This document shows positions 24,443 through 34,177 of a stretch of DNA of 64,000 bases, piece by piece. Source of the stretch: Streptomyces koelreuteriae (lineage in GTDB: Bacteria; Actinomycetota; Actinomycetes; Streptomycetales; Streptomycetaceae). Positions within the stretch are counted from its first letter, which is position 1, and every line of letters starts with the position of its first letter. The notes beneath the pieces are model-generated. The model was not told where the DNA came from, did no database searches, and saw only the letters and a program-made list of their open reading frames with translations. The DNA lies in assembly GCF_018604545.1 (NCBI RefSeq), contig NZ_CP075896.1, positions 3,782,001 to 3,846,000 on the forward strand, in the 5' to 3' direction. Both the position numbers and the translations under genes were made by a program.

Positions 24443-24952
24443 ATGTCGAGTGATCTCCAGTTCAGTTGGAGTCTGACCGGAGCAGGTTGGGCAACGTACC
24501 GAATCACCGATGGTCGGGCGGAGCACAGGGATGATCCGAGCTACTGCACCAACGCTCTTGCTGACCTGCTTGTTGGCGTTGCCGGGTTGTACGGCCCTGA
24601 CGCTACTCAGCGGTTCTCGTTCGACCTGGAACCCGCAGAGATGAGGTGGGTCCTCAGCAGCCGTGAGACAAGGGTCGAGATCGGCATCTACCGATTCCCC
24701 GACATGTTCAAGAGCTTCGACCTGCCGGACGATGACGGCGTCCTCTTGTGGAGCTCAGAGCAGCCGCGCACAGCCTTCGCTCACGTAGTCGTGGAAGCGG
24801 CGCAAGATGTTCTGCGCTTGCACGGCGAAGACGGATATCGGAAGAAGTGGATGCAGCACCCCTTCCCCGTCGCCGAGCTGCGAGAACTCCGTCACCTGCA
24901 CCTGGAGCAGGACGCTTGCGAACTTCCGCACGAGTTGCCACACCCGGAGTGA
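24443..24952 (+). CDS. Hypothetical protein, 169 residues
   Basis: Start ATG 24443 is chosen for its SD (aggggaggggccag-ATG). The sequence is a soluble alpha/beta protein with a clear start MSSDLQFSWSLTGAGWATYRI, an acidic-hydrophobic middle (RFSFDLEPAEMRWVLSSRETRVEIGIYRFPDM) and a His-rich end (HLHLEQDACELPHELPHPE). It shows no signal peptide or membrane helix. It resembles single-domain Streptomyces hypotheticals often scattered among accessory genes, including possible immunity proteins, but there is no toxin gene beside it, so no function is assigned. Lower GC than its surroundings suggests acquisition. Confidence 0.7.
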   Translation: MSSDLQFSWSLTGAGWATYRITDGRAEHRDDPSYCTNALADLLVGVAGLYGPDATQRFSFDLEPAEMRWVLSSRETRVEIGIYRFPDMFKSFDLPDDDGVLLWSSEQPRTAFAHVVVEAAQDVLRLHGEDGYRKKWMQHPFPVAELRELRHLHLEQDACELPHELPHPE

Positions 24953-25721
24953 GCAGACGGTGAAAGCCAGACTGTCAAGGGTGCGCAAGCCGTCTGACAC
25001 CAACGTCTGACACCAACAACGGCGTACGGCGCCGATCAACGCCGAACCTCGGCGGCAGCTGGACAGGGCTCAGCGGACGTTCATCACGGTCGAGAGACCA
25101 CCTCGATCGACCTGATAAGGATGAGGCCGGACCTTGCCCTTATCAGGCATGGTGCGCCCACGGGCACGTGAACCACGCTGAGAGCGCCGATCGCCGCAGC
25201 TCACCTGGGGACATTGGGGAGAGTTCCCCCGGCACCGCCGTTCAGTGGGGGGCCGACCGCTGGCCTCATGGAGGATGAGAGGGGCGGGGATCTACGGCCT
25301 GCAACATAGTCCCGAGGTGGCTCCCGGGGACCTTTATGCCCGCCCCTCTTGACCGCGGACCTCGAAGGTTCTCTGACCGGTCTCTATCCACCAGGCAATC
25401 TAACAAGTGGCTGTGACAACACTCCGGCTCCACTAGGGGCGACGATGCCTCGCTCCTGTACAGCAGCGGAGTACCGCAACCAGAGCAACCGCGTCCGGCC
25501 GCCCCTGGGCGGGGCCTCCCTGACCACGGGTTTCCCGGGGGCCGAGTCCCTCCTTCGTGGGTGAGTCCCGGGCCGTCCCTGGGCCGTGCGAGGGGGGTCG
25601 ACGTTGACCGACGATGACAGACGTCGACTGACCACCCGCAGGTCAGAGAGGGTGCCTGGAACATCGCCGCAGGTGGCCACCGGCGAAGGTGGGTTGAGGA
25701 AGTCCAGAGCTTCGGCGCAGG
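24953..25721 (+). other. 769-bp non-coding interval
   Basis: No credible coding frame on the plus strand and no tRNA were found. The long minus-strand frame here runs on antisense to the aminotransferase and is not credible. The one structured element is the nested hairpin at 25278-25349. A run of short GC-rich inverted words occupies 25500-25610. Confidence 0.55.
25278..25349 (+). other. Nested inverted repeat, possible structured RNA
   Basis: agaggggcggg (25278-25288) and cccgcccctct (25339-25349) form a perfect 11-bp closing stem. Inside, gtccc (25309-25313) and gggac (25327-25331) form a second stem around gaggtggctccc. The total length is tRNA-like but no tRNA features are seen. Confidence 0.4.
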
Positions 25722-26918
25722 ATGGCCGGCATGACCTCCAGTGCGCGCCCCCTCCTCAATCGTCGGCTCGCCGAGTTCGGGACGACGATCTTCGCCGAGA
25801 TGTCCGCCCTGGCTCTGAGCACCGGCGCCATCAATCTCGGCCAGGGTTTTCCCGACACCGACGGGCCCGAGGAGGTCAGGGAGGCGGCCGTACGGGCGTT
25901 GCGGGACGGGCGCGGGAATCAGTACCCGCCGGGTCCCGGTGTTCCCGAGCTGCGTGCCGCGATCGCCGCCCATCAGCAGCGGTACTACGGCCTGGCCTAC
26001 GACCCCGACACCGAGGTCCTGGTCACCGCCGGGGCCACGGAGGCCATCGCGGCCTCGCTGCTGGCGCTGGTGGAGCCCGGTGACGAGGTGATCGCGCTGG
26101 AGCCGTACTACGACTCCTACGCGGCGTGCATCGCCATGGCGGGCGGGCGCCGGGTGCCGGTCACCCTGCGTGCGCACGAGGACGAGGGCCGCTTCCGCCT
26201 CGACCTCGACGAGCTGCGCGACGCCGTCACCGACCGCACCCGTCTGCTGCTGATCAACACCCCGCACAACCCGACCGGCACGGTCCTCACCCGTGAGGAG
26301 CTGGCCGCGATCGCCGAGCTGGCGGTGGAGCGGGATCTGCTCGTGGTGACGGACGAGGTGTACGAGCACCTGGTCTTCGACGAGGCCGAGCACGTGCCGC
26401 TGGCGACGTTCCCGGGGATGCGCGAGCGCACGGTGACCATTTCGAGCAGCGGCAAGACGTTCTCGTTCACCGGTTGGAAGGTCGGCTGGGTGACGGCTGC
26501 CCCGGAGCTGGTCACGGCCGTGCGCTCGGCGAAGCAGTACCTGACGTACGTCTCGGCGGGCCCGTTCCAGTACGCGATCGCCGAGGCGCTCGGGCTGCCG
26601 GACTCGTACTTCGACGGCCTCCGTACCGACCTGCGGCGCAAGCGTGACCTGCTCTCAGACGGCCTGCGGGCGGCCGGGTTCAAGGTCTACCAGCCCAAGG
26701 GCACATACTTCATCACCACCGGCATCACCCCCTTCGGCGAGAAGGACGCCTACGCCTTCTGCCGCGCCCTCCCCCAGCGCTGCGGCGTCGTCGCCATCCC
26801 CAACTCGGTCTTCTACGACGACGTCGACGCCGGCCGCGGCCAGGTCCGCTTCGCCTTCTGCAAGAAGGACGACGTTCTCCAGGAGGCCGCCGTTCGGCTG
26901 CGGGGCCTGGCTTCGTGA
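25722..26918 (+). CDS. PLP-dependent aminotransferase, class I/II
   Basis: 398 residues (395 from the second ATG at 25731). Fold-type I aminotransferase: INLGQGFPDTDGPEEVREAA near the N-terminus, LVTAGATEAIAASLLAL phosphate loop, NTPHNPTGTVLTREEL, TDEVYEHLVFDE with the PLP Asp/Tyr, the Schiff-base Lys in SSSGKTFSFTGWKVGWV, and the late Arg in GQVRFAFCK. Closest in style to the methionine/kynurenine/glutamine aminotransferase group (YbdL/KAT-like) and to actinobacterial DapC-like enzymes. Substrate cannot be decided. It is monocistronic, ahead of the export operon. Confidence 0.92.
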   Translation: MAGMTSSARPLLNRRLAEFGTTIFAEMSALALSTGAINLGQGFPDTDGPEEVREAAVRALRDGRGNQYPPGPGVPELRAAIAAHQQRYYGLAYDPDTEVLVTAGATEAIAASLLALVEPGDEVIALEPYYDSYAACIAMAGGRRVPVTLRAHEDEGRFRLDLDELRDAVTDRTRLLLINTPHNPTGTVLTREELAAIAELAVERDLLVVTDEVYEHLVFDEAEHVPLATFPGMRERTVTISSSGKTFSFTGWKVGWVTAAPELVTAVRSAKQYLTYVSAGPFQYAIAEALGLPDSYFDGLRTDLRRKRDLLSDGLRAAGFKVYQPKGTYFITTGITPFGEKDAYAFCRALPQRCGVVAIPNSVFYDDVDAGRGQVRFAFCKKDDVLQEAAVRLRGLAS

Positions 26919-26996
26919 CATCACCTTCCCCGAGCGAGTCGACGGCGGCCGTGACGTCGAGCCCCGCCCGCAGCGCGGCCGCATGACCGGGTAACA

Positions 26997-27018
26997 GGTT
27001 CTTCAAAGGTTCTTCATC
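26997..27018 (+). promoter_or_regulatory. 11-bp direct repeat pair, candidate OmpR-type regulator site
   Basis: ggttcttcaaa and ggttcttcatc follow each other directly, giving an exact 11-bp period. That is the spacing of tandem sites bound by OmpR/PhoB-family regulators. They end about 10 bp before a possible -10 (tacggt, 27029-27034) and 68 bp before the lipoprotein start. The OmpR-type regulator at 33392-34093 is a candidate binder. Confidence 0.5.
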
Positions 27019-27085
27019 ACCTCCGGCCTACGGTCGGGCTGCCCGCCGCGCCCGCGGTCGGGCCCGACAGGAGGCGGGAGAACCG

Positions 27086-27664
27086 ATGAGGACGAACCGG
27101 GTGCTGATGGCCGTGGTGACGGCGTCGGTCATGGCCATCACCCTGGCCGGCTGCGGCGGCGAGGGCGACGCTCCGAAGGTCCCGACCGCCGGCGGCGACA
27201 AGGCGTCCTCGGCGTCCGGCAAGGCGGCCGCCCCGGGCGGTGGCGACGACGTGTCCGCGTACGTGAACGCCCAGCGCGAGTGGGTGAAGTGCCTGCGGAA
27301 GAACGGGGTCGACGCCCCCGACCCGGACGCCAAGGGGCAGGTCGACTTCGGCGACAACGCGGCGCTGAAGAAGGACACGAAGTTCCTGAACGCCTCCGAG
27401 AAGTGCGCCTCGCTCGTGGCGGCCGTCCCCGAGAGCCTCGAGAACGCCAACCAGCCCAAGCTCACCCCCGAGCAGATCAAGGTCAAGCGGGAATACGCCG
27501 ACTGCATGCAGAAGAAGGGCGCCCCCGACTTCCCCGATCCCGGCCCCGACGGGACCGCGCAGGGCTCCGAGTGGGACCAGACGTCGGCGGGAGCCAAGCG
27601 TGCCACCCGTGTCTGCGCTCCGATCATCGGCGACCCGGCGGACCAGCCCGCGGGCAAGGGCTGA
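27086..27664 (+). CDS. Lipoprotein of the MacAB-like export operon
   Basis: 192 residues with a lipoprotein signal: MRTNRVLMAVVTASVMAITLAGC, lipobox LAGC with Cys23, then a Gly/Ala/Ser/Lys linker. The mature domain holds paired cysteines in similar settings (WVKCLRKNGVDAPDPDAKG and YADCMQKKGAPDFPDPGPDG), so it looks internally duplicated, with two CxRKxGVxxPDP-like modules. Such Cys-paired lipoproteins commonly precede adaptor/ABC genes in Streptomyces. It lies 2 nt upstream of the adaptor gene, so an extracytoplasmic partner of the transporter is likely. Confidence 0.85.
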   Translation: MRTNRVLMAVVTASVMAITLAGCGGEGDAPKVPTAGGDKASSASGKAAAPGGGDDVSAYVNAQREWVKCLRKNGVDAPDPDAKGQVDFGDNAALKKDTKFLNASEKCASLVAAVPESLENANQPKLTPEQIKVKREYADCMQKKGAPDFPDPGPDGTAQGSEWDQTSAGAKRATRVCAPIIGDPADQPAGKG

Positions 27665-27666
27665 CG

Positions 27667-28970
27667 ATGACGGAGACGGTCACGCAGACCGATCACGAGC
27701 GCGGGGCGGCTCCCGCACCGCCGCCGCGCGGGCGGCACGGACGGCGTACGGTCCTGGTGGCCTCGGCTCTGGTCGTCGTGGCGGCCGTCGCCGTGGTCGG
27801 TGCGCTGGGCCTCGGCGGAGGCGGGGGGCAGGACGACTCCTCCGCCCCGCCCCGCTCAGGCTCCACCGTCCCGGTCACCCGGGCGACACTGACCGAACGC
27901 ACCACGGTGGACGGCCAGTTGGGATATGGCACTGAGATACCGCTGCCGGTCAAGTCGACGGGCACCGTGACCTGGCTGCCCACGGAGGGCAGGACGGTGG
28001 AGCGCGGCGGCACTCTGCTGCGCGTCGACGACCGGCCGGTGGTGCTGCTGTACGGGACCCTGCCTATGTACCGGGACCTGGGCCTGACCACGGGCACCGG
28101 ACAGGGCACCCCGGGCACCCGGCAAGACGCCGGGAACGAGGGGGACGCCCAGGGCACGCGGGACGCCCAGGGCCGCGCGGACGGCACCTCCGAGGCCCCG
28201 GCCCCCTCCGGATCCCCGGCGCCGGCCGACGTCGGGGCAGGAGGGACGGCAGGGACAGGAGGGGCGAGGAGCACTCTGCGCGGGATGGACGTCCTGCAGT
28301 TCGAGAGCAATCTCGCCGCTCTCGGCTACACCGGCTTCACGATCGACGAGGAGTTCACCGACGTCACCGCCCGCGCGGTCAAGCGCTGGCAGAAATCCCT
28401 CGGGCTTCCTCAGACCGGCACGGTCGGCGTCGGGGACATCGTCTACTCCGCCGGCAAGGTGCGGATCGGCCACGCGGGTGTCCGGCTCGGTTCGGCGGTC
28501 ACCGAGGACGTCCTCACGTACACCGGTACGTCCCGGAAGGTCGTCGTCAACGCCTCGGCGGCGGAGGACTCCTGGGCCGTGCGCGGCGCCGCTGTCACGA
28601 TCGGGCTGCCCGACGGGACATCGGTGAAGGGCGAGGTGGCCTCGGTGGGGAAGAAGGCGACCGACCCCGAGGAGGGAGGCGGGGAGGGAGGCTCCGGGGC
28701 ACCGACGGTTCCGGTGACCATCACCGTCAAGGACCAGAAGTCCGTGGGAAGGCTGGAGAGCGCGCCGGTCACCGTCGAGTACGTGGGGCGGGAACGGGCG
28801 GACGTCCTCACCGTCCCGGTCGCCGCCCTGGTCGCCCTGGCCGAGGGCGGCCACGGCCTGGAGACCGCGGACGGCCGGTTCGTCGCGGTGAAGACCGGGC
28901 TCTTCGCGGACGGCCGGGTGGAAGTGAGCGGAAGCGCGGTGCGCGAGGGCATGAAGGTGAGGATCCCCGA

Positions 28971-28974
<4 letters not shown>
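27667..28974 (+). CDS. Periplasmic-adaptor-like protein with peptidoglycan-binding domain
   Basis: 435 residues from ATG 27667. One N-terminal membrane helix (RRTVLVASALVVVAAVAVVGALGL, about 27-50), then adaptor beta-barrel/lipoyl-like segments (VTRATLTERTTVDGQLGYG, GTVTWLPTEGRTVERGGTLLRVDDRP). A Gly/Pro/Asp-rich linker leads to a PG_binding_1 domain (LQFESNLAALGYTGFTIDEEFTDVTARAVKRWQKSLGLPQTG) and C-terminal HlyD/MacA-like barrels. It would connect the ABC transporter to the cell wall. The stop overlaps the ATPase GTG start by 4 nt. Confidence 0.88.
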
Positions 28975-29728
<754 letters not shown>

Positions 29729-29732
<4 letters not shown>

Positions 29733-31039
29733 CCGACGGTACGACGAACGGCCTCCCCATGGACGACGCCCCACCCACCCCGCCGTCCGGCCCTCGCAGG
29801 CGCGCCGGACGGGGCCGCGGACGGGCGAGCGGTGCCGCCGCCGGCACGGACGGCGGGCTGCGGGCCGCCCGCCTCCATCCCCAGGACATCGTGCGACTCG
29901 GCGGGACCGGGCTGCGGACCCGTCCCCTGCGGGTCTTCCTCTCCGCGCTCGGGATCGCGATCGGCGTCGCCGCCATGATCGCGGTGGTCGGGATCTCCGG
30001 CTCCGGCCGGTCGGAGGTGGACCGCCGGCTCGACGCGCTCGGCACCAACCTGCTGCGGGTCGCCCCCGGCGACGCGCTCGACGGCACCGAGGCCAAGCTG
30101 CCCCACGAGGCCGTCGCGATGATCGGCCGCATCCCGCCCGTGCGGCAGGTCGCCGCCACCGGCGCGACCGCCGCCCACATCTACCGCAATGAGCACATCG
30201 CCGTCGGCCGCACCGGCTCCCTCGAGGTCCTCGCGGCCGACAGGGACCTGCTGCCGGCCGTCGGCGGCCACGTCCGCCGAGGCCGCTGGCTGGACTCCGC
30301 GACCGAGAAGTACCCGGCGGTCGTGCTCGGCTCCACGGCCGCCGGGCGGCTCGACGTGTACACGCCGGGGACCCGGGTCTGGCTCGGCGGCCGCTGGTTC
30401 TCCCTCGTCGGCGTCCTCGATCCCGTACCGCTCGCGCCGGAGCTCGACAGCGCGGCGCTGGTCGGCCGGCCGGCTGCCCGGACGTACCTGCGCTTCGACG
30501 GCCATCCGTCCACGGTCTATGTCCGCGCCGAGGACAGCCAGGTCGCGGAGGTTCGGGCCGTGCTGCCGGCCACGGCGTACCCGGAGAAACCGGGCCAGGT
30601 CAGCGTCTCCCGGCCCTCCGACGCGCTCGCCGCCCGCGAGGCCACCGAGTCGGCGCTGACCGGGCTGCTGCTCGGCCTCGGTGGCGTGGCCCTGCTCGTC
30701 GGTGGCGTGGGGGTCGGCAACACGATGGTCATCTCGGTCCTGGAGCGGCGCCCGGAGATCGGCCTGCGCCGGGCGCTGGGGGCGACCCGCGGCCAGATCA
30801 GGACCCAGTTCGTGACGGAGTCGCTGCTGCTGTCGCTCATCGGCGGCCTCGGGGGGACGGTGCTGGGGACCGCGATCACGGCGGTCTACGCCCTCAGCCG
30901 CGAGTGGCCGACGGTCGTCCCGGTGTGGGCGAGTGCGGCGGGGATCGGCTGCACCCTCGTCATCGGCATGATCGCCGGACTGTATCCGGCGGTACGGGCG
31001 AGCCGGCTGTCACCGACGGAGGCCCTGTCCGGCTCCTGA
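29729..31039 (+). CDS. ABC transporter permease, MacB/FtsX type
   Basis: 436 residues. A disordered Pro/Arg/Gly N-terminus (1-45) precedes TM1 (RVFLSALGIAIGVAAMIAVVGIS), then a large extracytoplasmic MacB_PCD domain (about 85-300) and three C-terminal helices (LLLGLGGVALLVGGVGVGNTMVISVL, LIGGLGGTVLGTAITAVYAL, and a last one ending AGLYPAVRASRLSPTEAL). The motif ERRPEIGLRRALGATRGQI is the coupling helix. These are mechanotransmission transporters that export lipids, peptides or drugs, or signal to a kinase. The adjacent kinase/regulator pair fits the latter pattern. Terminator at 31060-31092. Confidence 0.93.
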
Positions 31040-31059
31040 GCGGCCCGCCCGTCGCAGAG

Positions 31060-31092
31060 GTCAGGGGCGGCCTCGGTGAGACCGCCCCTGAC
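31060..31092 (+). terminator. Terminator of the MacAB-like operon
   Basis: gtcaggggcgg / ccgcccctgac is a perfect 11-bp stem with an 11-nt loop, 21 bp after the permease stop. It also faces the convergent SH3-protein gene. Confidence 0.85.
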
Positions 31093-31144
31093 GCACTATG
31101 AGTCCGGCCTGCTCAGCGCTCCCGCGGGAGTGCCGGCGGGCGTA

Positions 31145-31504
31145 CTAGAAGCCGCAGTAAGTGAGGCTGCCGCCGTCGCTCAGCAGGTCGTCGCGGACCC
31201 AGCCGGTCGTACCGGTGGTGTCGTTACGGAGGTACGTCCAGGTCTCGCTGGTGTTCCCGATGCGCGTGTAGCAGTGGTAGTCGAGACGGTGGGTGTTGTA
31301 GGCGATGCCGTTGCTGGCGCAGTTGGTGCTGGATCCGCTTCTCTCGTTGGCGCCGCTGGCCGTCCTGTTCCAGGCGCTGCTGTCCAGGTCGGAGGCGGTC
31401 CTGCCGCAGGAGGCGGCCGCGGTGGCCGGGGTGGAGAGGGCGAGCGGGACGGCCATGGCCACCGCCGCAAGAGCAGGTACGACAGCCGCGATTCGACGCT
31501 TCAT
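31145..31504 (-). CDS. Secreted SH3-domain protein
   Basis: 119 residues from ATG 31504. Residues 1-30 form a signal peptide (MKRRIAAVVPALAAVAMAVPLALSTPATA|A). The mature part is a bacterial SH3 domain with an extension: a Ser/Thr/Asn-rich start (CGRTASDLDSSAWNRTASGANERSG), then LDYHCYTRIGNTSETWTYLRNDTTGTTGWVRDDLLS and a final SLTYCGF. Four cysteines probably make two disulfides. Such domains bind wall peptides. It is divergent from the sensor kinase gene, with 240 bp of AT-richer shared promoter DNA between, so it may be a target of that system. Confidence 0.85.
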   Translation of the reverse strand: MKRRIAAVVPALAAVAMAVPLALSTPATAAASCGRTASDLDSSAWNRTASGANERSGSSTNCASNGIAYNTHRLDYHCYTRIGNTSETWTYLRNDTTGTTGWVRDDLLSDGGSLTYCGF

Positions 31505-31744
31505 TTCTGTACCCCCAATGAATCCATTTTCTGTTGGCACTGCTTCCCCGGGCACCGTGTGGCACCTGGGCAAAACAGCCACCACTGCATCAATCGGTGT
31601 GCAAATGGCGTCAGTACAATCGCAGTCACAAAAATCCTGAAGAAAGAATTCCGCCCACAACTGTCCGATTTCTGTCGACGGGGGACCGAAAATGCCACGA
31701 GCGACAATGCGCCACTCTGCGGCTGCGGCCTTCTTGGCCAAGCG

Positions 31745-33391
31745 ATGAGCTTCCGGCTCCGGGTACTCGGCCTGCTGATGCTGGTCGCGATGACGGCCAC
31801 CGCCGCCACTGCCTGGCTGACCCTGCGTCAGGCGAACCGCCAGGTCCAGGAGAGTGTCACCGCGGGACGGCAGGAGGTCTCCCGGATCACCGGCGACCTC
31901 CGCGCGTACGGGGTCGCGCACGCCACCTGGGAGGGCCTCCCGCCGACGGTGAGCCGCCTGGCCGAGGACACCGGCCAGCGCATCCGGGTCGCCACCGAGA
32001 ACGGCGTCCTGCTCGCCGACTCCGACGCGCTCCGGGGCCGTGCCCCCCGCCCGGTGAGCAGCCAGCCGCCGGTGCTGGTCGACCCGCGTCCCCTCCTGCG
32101 GATCCCCGCGGGACAGTTACCGCGGACCTCGATGAAGCTGACGGCGACAGCGATCGCCCAGTACCGCGCCGAAGCGGCGTACGCGGCCTGTCTGACCCGG
32201 GCGGGCGCCGAGGTGACGGCCTGGCCGGACGACACCGGCGTGCCGCGGATCCGCACGGAGCGCCGGCCGGAACAGTGCCAGGAGCCGACCGGCGAACCGG
32301 ACCCGCGGACCGCGCGGGACCTGGAGGCGATCAGGACATGCGAGTCCGAGCGGCAGTTCGTCGCCTGCCTGCAGCGGGTGTTCAACGAGCGCGTGGGCTC
32401 CGCCGCCCCGCCCCGCCTGGAGATCCGTCTCGGCGTCCGGGACGAGTCCCCGCCCACCCTGGCCGCGGCACCCACGGTGGCCGTCGCCGGCGGCGTCGCC
32501 CTCGCGGCCGTGCTCGGCGCCCTGCTCCTGAGCCGGGCCGTGCTGCGCCCGGTCCGTGCCATGACCCTGGCCGCCGGGGGGCTGGGCGAGGGAGACCTGG
32601 GGCGGCGGGTCCCCGTCTCCGGCCGGGACGAGATCGCCCAACTCGGCCGTGCCTTCAACCGGATGGCGGACTCCATACAGGCCGGCGAGGAACGCCAGCG
32701 CCGCCTCACCGGTGACATCGCCCACGAGCTGCGCACCCCGCTGGCCAATCTGCGCGGCTATCTGGAGGCCCTGCGGGACGGGATCGTCGAACCGACCCCC
32801 GAGCTGCTCGACTCCCTCCACGAGGAGGCACTGCTGCAGCAGCGGATCGTGGACGACCTGCAGGTTCTCGCGCTGGCCGAGGCCGGTGCGCTCACCTACC
32901 ACCGCGCGCGCGTCGACCTGCGCGAGCTCCTCGAAGCCGCCGGCACGGCCCACCGCGCCCAGGCCGACGCGGCGGGTGTCGCGCTGAGGCTGGACGCGCC
33001 GCAGCCTGTGTACGTCGTCGCCGACGCCGACCGTGTGCGTCAGGTCGTCGGCAATCTGGTCGGCAACGCCCTGCGGGCCACGGCCCCGGGCGGCACGGTG
33101 ACACTCGCCCTGGTCCGGAGCGGCGATCTCGCGATCATTCAGGTACGGGACACCGGCAAGGGCATACCCGCCGAGGACCTGCCGCAGCTCTTCAACCGCT
33201 TCTGGCGGGCGGACGCGGCCCGGGGCCGCGCCACCGGAGGGAGTGGCCTGGGGCTGTCCATCGCCCGCCAGATCGTGACCGATCACCAGGGGACGATCGA
33301 CGTGGAGAGCACGGTCGGCGTCGGCACGACCTTCACCGTCGCGCTGTCCACGGCCCGGCCGCGGGCCGACGCAGAGGCCGAGGCCGACTGA
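31745..33391 (+). CDS. Sensor histidine kinase with HAMP domain
   Basis: 548 residues from ATG 31745. TM1 (LRVLGLLMLVAMTATAATAWL), an extracytoplasmic sensor region of about 210 residues with four cysteines, TM2 (AAPTVAVAGGVALAAVLGALLLS), HAMP (RPVRAMTLAAGGLGEGDLGRRV), HisKA with phospho-acceptor DIAHELRTPLANLRGYLEAL, and HATPase_c with N box (VGNLVGNALRATAPG), G1 (DTGKGIPAEDL) and G2 (GGSGLGLSIARQ). It resembles BaeS-type envelope sensors. Its partner is very likely the OmpR-type regulator encoded tail-to-tail with zero gap (33391/33392), instead of in the usual co-directional operon. Confidence 0.93.
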   Translation: MSFRLRVLGLLMLVAMTATAATAWLTLRQANRQVQESVTAGRQEVSRITGDLRAYGVAHATWEGLPPTVSRLAEDTGQRIRVATENGVLLADSDALRGRAPRPVSSQPPVLVDPRPLLRIPAGQLPRTSMKLTATAIAQYRAEAAYAACLTRAGAEVTAWPDDTGVPRIRTERRPEQCQEPTGEPDPRTARDLEAIRTCESERQFVACLQRVFNERVGSAAPPRLEIRLGVRDESPPTLAAAPTVAVAGGVALAAVLGALLLSRAVLRPVRAMTLAAGGLGEGDLGRRVPVSGRDEIAQLGRAFNRMADSIQAGEERQRRLTGDIAHELRTPLANLRGYLEALRDGIVEPTPELLDSLHEEALLQQRIVDDLQVLALAEAGALTYHRARVDLRELLEAAGTAHRAQADAAGVALRLDAPQPVYVVADADRVRQVVGNLVGNALRATAPGGTVTLALVRSGDLAIIQVRDTGKGIPAEDLPQLFNRFWRADAARGRATGGSGLGLSIARQIVTDHQGTIDVESTVGVGTTFTVALSTARPRADAEAEAD

Positions 33392-34093
33392 TCAGCTGGG
33401 GGCCGAGCCGTCCAGCAGGCGGTACCCCCGGCCGTACACGGTCTCCAGATGGCGTGGCCGGGCCGGGTCGTCCCCCAGCTTCCGGCGCAGGTTGCGCACA
33501 TGGGCGTCCACCGTGCGCTCGAGTACATCGCTGTCGTAGCCGAAGGCGCTCTCGATGATCTGGGCCCGGGTGAACACCCGCCCCGGCTTGCGGGCCAGAG
33601 CCTCCAGGATTGAGAACTCCTTGGAGGTCAGCGCCACCGGACGGCCCGCCACCCGGACCTCGAAGCGTGCGGTGTCCAGTTCGACCGCGCCGACCCGCAG
33701 CACCTCGCTCCCGGCCGCGCCGCCTTTCCTGGAGCGCCGCAGCAACGCCCGTACCCGCGCGGTGAGTTCGCGGGGACTGTAGGGCTTGGTGAGGTAGTCG
33801 TCGGCCCCCAGATCGAGGCCGAGAAGCATGTCCTCCTCGGTACTGCGGGCGGTCAGCAGCAGAATCGGCACCTCGGAGGCCTCGGCACGCAGAATGCGGC
33901 ATACGTCAAGGCCGTCGACGAGGGGCAGCATCACATCGAGAACGATGAGATCCAGCGCCGTCGAACGCGCCCGTTCCAGCGCCGCCCTGCCGTCGGCCAC
34001 GACCTGTACGGCGTTGCCTTCCCGTTCCAGATAAATCCGGATGAGACGAGATTGTTTTTCGTCGTCTTCGGCGACCAGGATGCGCGCGCTCAA
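33392..34093 (-). CDS. OmpR/PhoB-family response regulator
   Basis: 233 residues: receiver with acidic EDD at 9-11, phospho-acceptor in LDLIVLDVMLP (about Asp54), LLLTARS and TKPYSPREL switch residues, then a winged-helix output domain (ALTSKEFSILEALARKPGRVFTRAQI, ERTVDAHVRNLRRKLGDDPARPRHLETVYGRGYRLL). It directly abuts the kinase stop but on the opposite strand, so the two genes are independently transcribed and may be linked by antisense read-through. The 11-bp direct repeats at 26997 are a plausible binding site. Confidence 0.94.
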   Translation of the reverse strand: MSARILVAEDDEKQSRLIRIYLEREGNAVQVVADGRAALERARSTALDLIVLDVMLPLVDGLDVCRILRAEASEVPILLLTARSTEEDMLLGLDLGADDYLTKPYSPRELTARVRALLRRSRKGGAAGSEVLRVGAVELDTARFEVRVAGRPVALTSKEFSILEALARKPGRVFTRAQIIESAFGYDSDVLERTVDAHVRNLRRKLGDDPARPRHLETVYGRGYRLLDGSAPS

Positions 34094-34177
34094 CGATTCT
34101 CCCCAGCGAGGCCCGGCACGATTCCATCACCGTTGATACCAACGCACCCCCGGAATTCCCACCTCCGGGTCCCTGGA

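Noticed and set aside
24953..25721. tRNA gene in the gene-poor interval
   Set aside because: No T-loop (GTTCRA) with matching acceptor stem was found; the 72-nt hairpin lacks anticodon and T arms.
25266..26393. Long open frame on the minus strand over the intergenic region and aminotransferase
   Set aside because: It lies antisense to a clear PLP aminotransferase with intact motifs, and its protein is Gly/Arg/Val-rich without any domain; GC-rich codon bias keeps antisense frames open.
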